DNA from: a virus
Virus record (IMG/VR): IMGVR_UViG_3300043437_000397
Coordinates: 1-42,973 of that record
Direction: 5' to 3' (one strand)
DNA: 42,973 nt
The stretch's first letter is position 1; the number at the start of each line of letters is the position of its first letter. The notes under the pieces were generated by a model that was given only the letters and a program-made list of their open reading frames with translations, was not told where the DNA came from and did no database searches. A program made the position numbers and the translations under genes. This document shows, one piece after another, positions 39,027-42,973 of the stretch.

Positions 39027-40040
39027 ATGTCAAAGCAAACCATCAATATCGGCGCATCGCCGAACGACGGAACGGGGACGCCGCTGCGGACCTCGTTCGA
39101 TTATACCAACCAGAACTTTACGGAGCTGTACACGGCTCTTGGAGGCGGCGTTGGTCTTCCCGGTGCGACGACTCAGGTCATCTTCAATGATGGCGGAACG
39201 AATCTGGCAGGCGATGCCGGTCTGGTTTACAACAAGACAACCGATGCGCTGACCGTTGCCGGACTCGTTACCGCTGGCTCCGCCACCATCACCGGCGCAC
39301 TGACGGTGGACACCACGACGCTGGTGGTTGATGCGACGAATGATCGGGTGGGTTTTAAGACCGCTTCTCCTGCTGATATTGTTGAGGTTGTCGGATCTGG
39401 ATCTACTGGAATCCGAGTCAGCCGATCTGGCGCTTTGACGCAATACGCGACACTTTCCGCTGGAGCGACAGGTCCGACGCTTGATGCGTCATCCGCTCTT
39501 AGTTCGCTTAGTTTTGGAATTGCAGGCACCACCGCCGTGACGATTAACTCCACCGGCAATCTTGTTTTAAAAGGTGGAACCGCTGGAGCCAGTGGCGTTG
39601 GTGTCACATTCCCAGCCGCTCAAATCGTTTCGTCCGATGCAAACTGTCTCGACGATTACGAGGAGGGGACTTGGACAGGGACGTTGGCCGGACTTACTAC
39701 AAGCCCAACCGTTGCTGTAACCACAACTGGACGATATACCAAGATTGGAAGAGAAGTTAAAGTAAGCATTTACTTCCAAGGTGTTAGCACAGTTGGAGCA
39801 AGTGGAATTATAAGGATTACCGGTTTGCCATTCACATCTGCAAACGATGGAGTTGGTAGCATCGGGACGTTTTCTACGGATTTAGCGGCAACTTTTACTG
39901 GTTATGTTGTTGCTGCACTTGGAGGAAATTCAACCATTATTGAGTTTGCTTCTAGTCAATCAAATGGAGCCGGTGGATTTGCAACTCATAACGCCGGATT
40001 AAATCGTTATGTTGCTGCAACCTTAACGTACAACGTCTAA
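39027..40040 (+). CDS. tail fibre / spike protein
   Basis: This 337-residue protein starts TINIGASPNDGTGTPLRTSFDYTNQNFTELY, a common phage fibre N-terminus, followed by repetitive Thr/Ala/Gly beta segments with KTTDALTVAGLVTAGSATITGALTVD and VGFKTASPADIVEVVG. The C-terminus, DDYEEGTWTGTL...IRITGLPFTS...LTYNV, is a common fibre tip. The DNA of that tip (from about 39690) is more AT-rich than the rest. Probably a host-recognition fibre. Confidence 0.7.
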   Translation: MSKQTINIGASPNDGTGTPLRTSFDYTNQNFTELYTALGGGVGLPGATTQVIFNDGGTNLAGDAGLVYNKTTDALTVAGLVTAGSATITGALTVDTTTLVVDATNDRVGFKTASPADIVEVVGSGSTGIRVSRSGALTQYATLSAGATGPTLDASSALSSLSFGIAGTTAVTINSTGNLVLKGGTAGASGVGVTFPAAQIVSSDANCLDDYEEGTWTGTLAGLTTSPTVAVTTTGRYTKIGREVKVSIYFQGVSTVGASGIIRITGLPFTSANDGVGSIGTFSTDLAATFTGYVVAALGGNSTIIEFASSQSNGAGGFATHNAGLNRYVAATLTYNV

Positions 40041-40044
40041 TACT

Positions 40045-40296
40045 ATGCTAACAGAACGCACCATTTTCTCGCTCTGCGAGGTTCTTCCTTCAACCGTCCT
40101 TCAGGTCCGTCTTGCGGACCAGATCGTCGATGGCGAGGTTGTCAAAGCCTCCACATTCCGCCGCTACTGTCTCGCTCCCGGCTCAGACCTTACGGGTCAG
40201 CCCGAGCAGGTTGTAGCGATAGCTGGAGCCGTATGGACTCCTGCCGCTGTCGCAGCCTACGCCGCAAGCCAAACCCCTAGCCCCACCATCCAATGA
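40045..40296 (+). CDS. small virion-region protein (copy 1 of a pair)
   Basis: This 83-residue protein starts MLTERTIFSLCEVLPSTVLQVRLADQIVDG and ends with FRRYCLAPGSDLTGQPEQVVAIAGAVWTPAAVAAYAAS. The YCLAPG-x-x-L-x-GQP-x-x-VV-x-IA-x-A-x-WTP block recurs in the next gene. It resembles small proteins around phage fibres; its role is unknown. Confidence 0.65.
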   Translation: MLTERTIFSLCEVLPSTVLQVRLADQIVDGEVVKASTFRRYCLAPGSDLTGQPEQVVAIAGAVWTPAAVAAYAASQTPSPTIQ

Positions 40297-40622
40297 TCGT
40301 ACCAGTCAACATTGTCGCAGTGCAGGTAAACCAGAACAACTCGCTGTTCGTTACGACCGGAATCGATTACGACAACAGCGGAACGATTGTCGGCAGTGAG
40401 ATTGTCTCTCAGTACACATTGAATCCCGGTGACTCGCTGGAAGGCCAGCCAACCGAGGTGGTGAATATCGCCAATGCGCTGTGGACTCCGGCGGTTGTCG
40501 CGGCTTACAAAGCGGCGAATCCGGTGGTGCCTCCTCCTGAGGTTGTTCCTCCGTTGATCGAGCAGGCTGTGCCGGTTTTGGTTGCACCCGTCGAAACTGT
40601 CGTCGATGCTCCGGCGGCATGA
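40293..40622 (+). CDS. small virion-region protein (copy 2 of a pair)
   Basis: This 109-residue protein starts MIVPVNIVAVQVNQNNSLFVTTGIDYDNSG and has SQYTLNPGDSLEGQPTEVVNIANALWTPAVVAAYKAANP, matching copy 1. It ends in a Pro/Val-rich tail (PPPEVVPPLIEQAVPV). Overlap of 4 bp with copy 1 and ATGA with the next ORF. Confidence 0.65.
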   Translation: MIVPVNIVAVQVNQNNSLFVTTGIDYDNSGTIVGSEIVSQYTLNPGDSLEGQPTEVVNIANALWTPAVVAAYKAANPVVPPPEVVPPLIEQAVPVLVAPVETVVDAPAA

Positions 40623-40777
40623 TTAAAATTGAACTGACCGCCGAACAAGCGAACACCCTGCTGCAACTCATTGATATCGCCATCAAGGCTGGCGGTTTCC
40701 AGAATGCAAAGGTCGGAGTACCTCTGGCCGAAATCATTCTCGAAGCCGCCAAATCGCAGGCTCCGCTCGCTAACTAA
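40619..40777 (+). CDS. small helical protein (TAEQAN type)
   Basis: This 52-residue protein starts at ATG 40619 (ATGA with the previous stop): MIKIELTAEQANTLLQLIDIAIKAGGFQNAKVGVPLAEIILEAAK. A similar sequence occurs in many phage structural regions. Role unknown. Nine bases separate its stop from the first holin-like gene. Confidence 0.65.
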   Translation: MIKIELTAEQANTLLQLIDIAIKAGGFQNAKVGVPLAEIILEAAKSQAPLAN

Positions 40778-40785
40778 CCATCACG

Positions 40786-40980
40786 ATGACGGACCACCAC
40801 GCTTTTATTAGAGACATCTCAATCGGCGTCGGTGGTCCGATCATCGGTATTCTGGGGAACGCGGTATTTTCAGATCCTCATCTCAAGACTGCATCGTTAG
40901 CTCTTGGCGCATTCGCCGCGCTTCTAACCTGCGCCGTCAAAGCACTCGAACTGTATCGCAAACTAAAAACAGAAAAATGA
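40786..40980 (+). CDS. holin-like membrane protein
   Basis: This 64-residue protein begins MTDHHAFIRDISIGVGGPIIGILGNAVFS, with hydrophobic segments around 11-27 and 35-52 (TASLALGAFAALLTCAVKAL), ending in a charged YRKLKTEK. A second small membrane protein follows with an ATGA overlap. A holin or antiholin role is inferred from the cassette. Confidence 0.55.
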   Translation: MTDHHAFIRDISIGVGGPIIGILGNAVFSDPHLKTASLALGAFAALLTCAVKALELYRKLKTEK

Positions 40981-41174
40981 ATCCTAATCTCTCCTCTCTC
41001 GTTCGCCACATCTTGACCGCTGCCGGTGGTTTCCTCGTCGCCAAAGGGTTGGCCAGTGCTGATCAACTCGCTGAACTTGTAGGCGCTGTCGTAAGCATCG
41101 CTGGCGTTGGCTGGTCTGTTTACAACAACAAGAAGACCGCGAAGGCTGCGCCCGACGTCGCCAAAGCTGAATGA
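40977..41174 (+). CDS. holin (Pam3-gp28-like)
   Basis: This 65-residue protein, MNPNLSSLVRHILTAAGGFLVAKGLASADQLAELVGAVVSIAGVGWSVYNNKK, matches the small-holin pattern RH-x-LT-x-xGG-x-LVAKG...LVGAVV...WSV-x-N. It has two transmembrane segments and a basic tail. It would release the lysin through the inner membrane. It overlaps both neighbours (ATGA). Confidence 0.75.
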   Translation: MNPNLSSLVRHILTAAGGFLVAKGLASADQLAELVGAVVSIAGVGWSVYNNKKTAKAAPDVAKAE

Positions 41175-41350
41175 ACTTCTTGGCCGACTTGGTGATGAAG
41201 CTGGTTATCTGGCTTCACGCGCTGACGAAGCAAGATGTCACAAGCGAAGATGCGAAAAAACAACCCGATCTTAAGCGCGGTCTGCTTGCTCGCATTGATG
41301 AGCATGAGCGTGAGCTGCGCGAGCCGGGTGATTTACGTCCCCCACGGTGA
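41171..41350 (+). CDS. small inner-membrane-anchored protein (inner spanin-like candidate)
   Basis: This 59-residue protein starts at ATG 41171 (ATGA). A hydrophobic N-terminus (FLADLVMKLVIWLHAL) is followed by a charged helix (EDAKKQPDLKRGLLARIDEHERELRE). The lipoprotein gene starts inside it in another frame, as in Rz/Rz1 pairs, but it is shorter than typical inner spanins. Confidence 0.5.
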   Translation: MNFLADLVMKLVIWLHALTKQDVTSEDAKKQPDLKRGLLARIDEHERELREPGDLRPPR

Positions 41351-41477
41351 GCCTGTGCGCCTTGCTGAGAGCGTTAAGGCTAAGGTTTGGGTGGTTGACT
41401 CTACCGGCAAAACGGTGCGTAGTAATAACCGCATCATCATCCACGAAGGCTGGTATGCACTACCAAAGGACAAATGA
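41235..41477 (+). CDS. small lipoprotein-like protein (outer spanin-like candidate)
   Basis: This 80-residue protein starts at ATG 41235 or ATG 41250. A signal-like segment (NPILSAVCLLALMSMSVSC) ends in a Cys that could be lipidated; position -3 is Ser rather than Leu, so the lipobox is imperfect. Then SRVIYVPHGEPVRLAESVKAKVWVVDSTGKTVRS...HEGWYALP. It is mostly nested in 41171-41350. Outer spanin is a candidate role. Confidence 0.5.
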   Translation: MSQAKMRKNNPILSAVCLLALMSMSVSCASRVIYVPHGEPVRLAESVKAKVWVVDSTGKTVRSNNRIIIHEGWYALPKDK

Positions 41478-41632
41478 GCAATAACGCACCGTACAAAGGT
41501 TCACCGTCTGTTAAGGGGAGTGGCAGCGGACCTTACAAGCAGTCTCCTCCGCCGAAGCCTCCGGTTAAGCCGAAGCCTGCTCCAAGTGGAAGCGGCCCTT
41601 ATAAAGGCGGCAGTGGTCCGTATCGTAAGTGA
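41474..41632 (+). CDS. small Gly/Pro/Ser-rich repeat protein
   Basis: This 52-residue protein starts at ATG 41474 (ATGA). Low-complexity with three SGSGPYK/GGSGPYR type repeats and a Pro-Lys linker. It ends 12 bp before the convergent terminator. It may be a structural linker or a spurious frame that keeps the coupling. Confidence 0.45.
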   Translation: MSNNAPYKGSPSVKGSGSGPYKQSPPPKPPVKPKPAPSGSGPYKGGSGPYRK

Positions 41633-41643
41633 TTCAAAGCAAA

Positions 41644-41676
41644 ATCCCCCAGCGGTAACAAAAACCACCGGGGGAT
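41644..41676. terminator. hairpin terminator between convergent operons
   Basis: ATCCCCC (41644-41650) pairs with GGGGGAT (41670-41676), with further pairing inside around two mismatches. On the minus strand it is followed by ATTTTGCTTTG. It stops the leftward scaffold operon and may serve the rightward lysis operon. Confidence 0.75.
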
Positions 41677-41696
41677 AATTACTTCTACGCGTAAGG

Positions 41697-42878
41697 TTAG
41701 CGTCCTAACGACTTCAGGACGTTCGTGACGAAGTCCTCGCTCTTCGAACCATTCGCATTTGATGCACGGGAGCCGCCAGCCGTTGCTTTCGAGCTAACAC
41801 CGGGTTCACTGCCTCGATACTTCGCTAGTTCGGCTTGCAAGCGCTTGTTTACCTCGACCTGAGAGTAGAGAAGCTCACGGTATTTCGGCGCGGCAGCGGC
41901 CCACAGAGCGGCCTTCGCGAGGTCTTCTTCGCTGTTCTCGCCATTGAAGATCTGCTGCGCGAGGCTAAGTCGGCCAGTTAGTTCCGTATTCCATTCGTCG
42001 TCGTTCTCACGCGGCTCAAAGATTTCCAGAGCGCGAGCATTCTCGCTGACCTTTGTCCAAGTCTTATTGGCCGACTCCAATGCAGCGCGAGTGCCTTCCT
42101 CGTTGTCCTGCTGGTACTTCGAAATGATCGAGTCGTAATCGGACTTCGCCTCTGACATCTCCGCAGACTTCTCGCCGTTAATCTCGTCGTACTTGACGAT
42201 CAGAGCGCCAAGCTTCGCCTTCTTAGAGGGCGAAAGACCCTCAACGATGTCGTCGATCTGCGAGTTCCGATAATCGTTCTCAGGCGACTTGAGCAGGCCA
42301 ACAAGCCTGTCGCCATCCGTGCCAACGACAGATTTCATCGAGTCGAACACGCCGGTAATCTTGCCTTCGTACTTTTTGACAAAGTTGGGATGGCGCTCAA
42401 TGTCGAGGAGTCGAACACGTTCGGAAAGCGTGTCGCGTTCTTCCTGCAAAGTCTTGAGTTGAGCTTCGAAGTTCGGATTGGCAACCTTGCCAGACTTCAT
42501 CTCTTCAAGCTGCTTGGCCAACTGCGCCTTCTCTTCCTTGATCTTGCGGAAAGCATCAGCGGCTTTCGTGGATTTGATGGACTCAGGGATGCCAGAGTCA
42601 TCAGTAGCCGAGGATTCCTCGGTAGCTGGAGCCTTCTCCTTCGGACTGAACATCCGCTCGATATCCATCTCAGACTTGCTGAGCTTGGTGTTCGCGTCGG
42701 ATTTAGGCTGCGTTTGCTTCTTTTGCTTAGGCTCCTCGGTTACTTGCGAAGCTTTTGCACTAGCCTCTCCAGCGGCAGCATCCTCAAGAGTGTTAGCCTT
42801 GAAAGATTCGATGAAGGAGCTTTCGAAATCAGGCGTTTGCGCGGAGTTAACGGTCGGTGAGTTCAGTGGTTCTTCCAT
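41697..42878 (-). CDS. capsid scaffold-like protein
   Basis: This 393-residue acidic protein has an N-terminal disordered acidic/Ser region (SEMDIERMFSPKEKAPATEESSATDDSG), long coiled coil (AADAFRKIKEEKAQLAKQLEEMKSG; FEAQLKTLQEERDTLSERVRLLD) and a basic C-terminal helix end (DFVTNVLKSLGR), the usual form of phage scaffolds. It follows the GT25-like gene by 6 bp. Despite the distance, it would direct assembly of the capsid protein encoded on the opposite strand. A minor virion protein is the alternative. Confidence 0.65.
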   Translation of the reverse strand: MEEPLNSPTVNSAQTPDFESSFIESFKANTLEDAAAGEASAKASQVTEEPKQKKQTQPKSDANTKLSKSEMDIERMFSPKEKAPATEESSATDDSGIPESIKSTKAADAFRKIKEEKAQLAKQLEEMKSGKVANPNFEAQLKTLQEERDTLSERVRLLDIERHPNFVKKYEGKITGVFDSMKSVVGTDGDRLVGLLKSPENDYRNSQIDDIVEGLSPSKKAKLGALIVKYDEINGEKSAEMSEAKSDYDSIISKYQQDNEEGTRAALESANKTWTKVSENARALEIFEPRENDDEWNTELTGRLSLAQQIFNGENSEEDLAKAALWAAAAPKYRELLYSQVEVNKRLQAELAKYRGSEPGVSSKATAGGSRASNANGSKSEDFVTNVLKSLGR

Positions 42879-42884
42879 AAAATG

Positions 42885-42973
42885 TTAGTATTGTTTTTCA
42901 AATGTTGCTTCAGGTTCTCTCGTTGTGTCGGTTACTGCAAGTTTTCGAATGTTTTCGAGGCAATGAGCGTAGC
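42885..42973 (-). CDS. GT25-like glycosyltransferase (C-terminal part; begins at 469)
   Basis: The minus strand here has the frame that continues directly from codon 156 of the gene at 1-469: the split codon reads AGC (Ser157), then YAHCLENIRKLAVTDTTRE and stop TAA at 42887-42885. That gives 29 more residues. The frame is maintained exactly, supporting joined ends. Six bases separate the stop from the scaffold ATG. Confidence 0.75.
   Translation of the reverse strand, partial: YAHCLENIRKLAVTDTTREPEATFEKQY

Noticed and set aside
1-42973. Direct terminal repeats at the window ends
   Set aside because: The first and last bases share no visible repeat. The ends simply join inside one gene.

Overview
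The window is a tailed double-stranded DNA phage genome (Caudoviricetes). It encodes a large terminase, portal, scaffold-like protein, major capsid protein, tail, fibre and ejection-type proteins, holins, and a replication/recombination set. The two ends appear to join. A glycosyltransferase frame running off base 1 continues without interruption from base 42973 and stops just before the scaffold gene, so the window is probably one complete genome written linearly (about 43 kb). A short adaptor/nozzle-like tail set and large ejection-type proteins suggest podovirus-like morphology. The host cannot be fixed from sequence; holin plus spanin-like genes suggest a Gram-negative one. I saw no integrase, DNA polymerase, RNA polymerase, tRNA or CRISPR array, so this is probably a lytic phage that relies on host polymerases.

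On the circle there are four transcription blocks. (1) Leftward, 5655 down to 1 and on through 42973 to 41697: TerL, a zinc-ribbon protein, portal, a SAM methyltransferase, a GT25-like glycosyltransferase and a scaffold-like protein. (2) Rightward, 5695-17815: collagen/C1q-like fibre, nozzle-like, collar-like and adaptor-like proteins, a degenerate citrate-synthase-like protein, a sulfotransferase-like P-loop protein, three ejection-type proteins and two small basic proteins. (3) Leftward, 34927 down to 17805: many small early genes, a lytic transglycosylase, an excisionase-like HTH protein, RecT, a RecE-like nuclease, ThyX, a tandem array of small coiled-coil paralogues, SF2 helicase, SSB, a RuvC-like resolvase and a primase-helicase. 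(4) Rightward, 35218-41632: a TerS-like protein, a PD-(D/E)XK nuclease, major capsid protein, fibre-associated proteins and the holin/spanin-like lysis cassette. Blocks 4 and 1 converge on a hairpin terminator (41644-41676). Blocks 2 and 3 converge with overlapping stop codons. Blocks 1/2 diverge from only 39 bp, and blocks 3/4 from about 290 bp.

The least ordinary parts are these: a 167-bp element at 28922-29088 that folds on paper into two successive three-way junctions, upstream of the HTH/RecT/RecE genes; an array of translationally coupled coiled-coil paralogues (23831-25779) whose shared C-terminal tail is encoded by the next gene's Shine-Dalgarno sequence; a citrate-synthase-like protein that lacks two catalytic residues, next to a sulfotransferase-like protein in the tail operon; glycan-type enzymes inside the portal-scaffold operon; and head genes split between opposite strands.

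Most genes in blocks 1 and 3 overlap as ATGA or GTGA, which I used to choose starts. Function calls rest on motif recognition by eye. Genes marked unknown have no function I can support.
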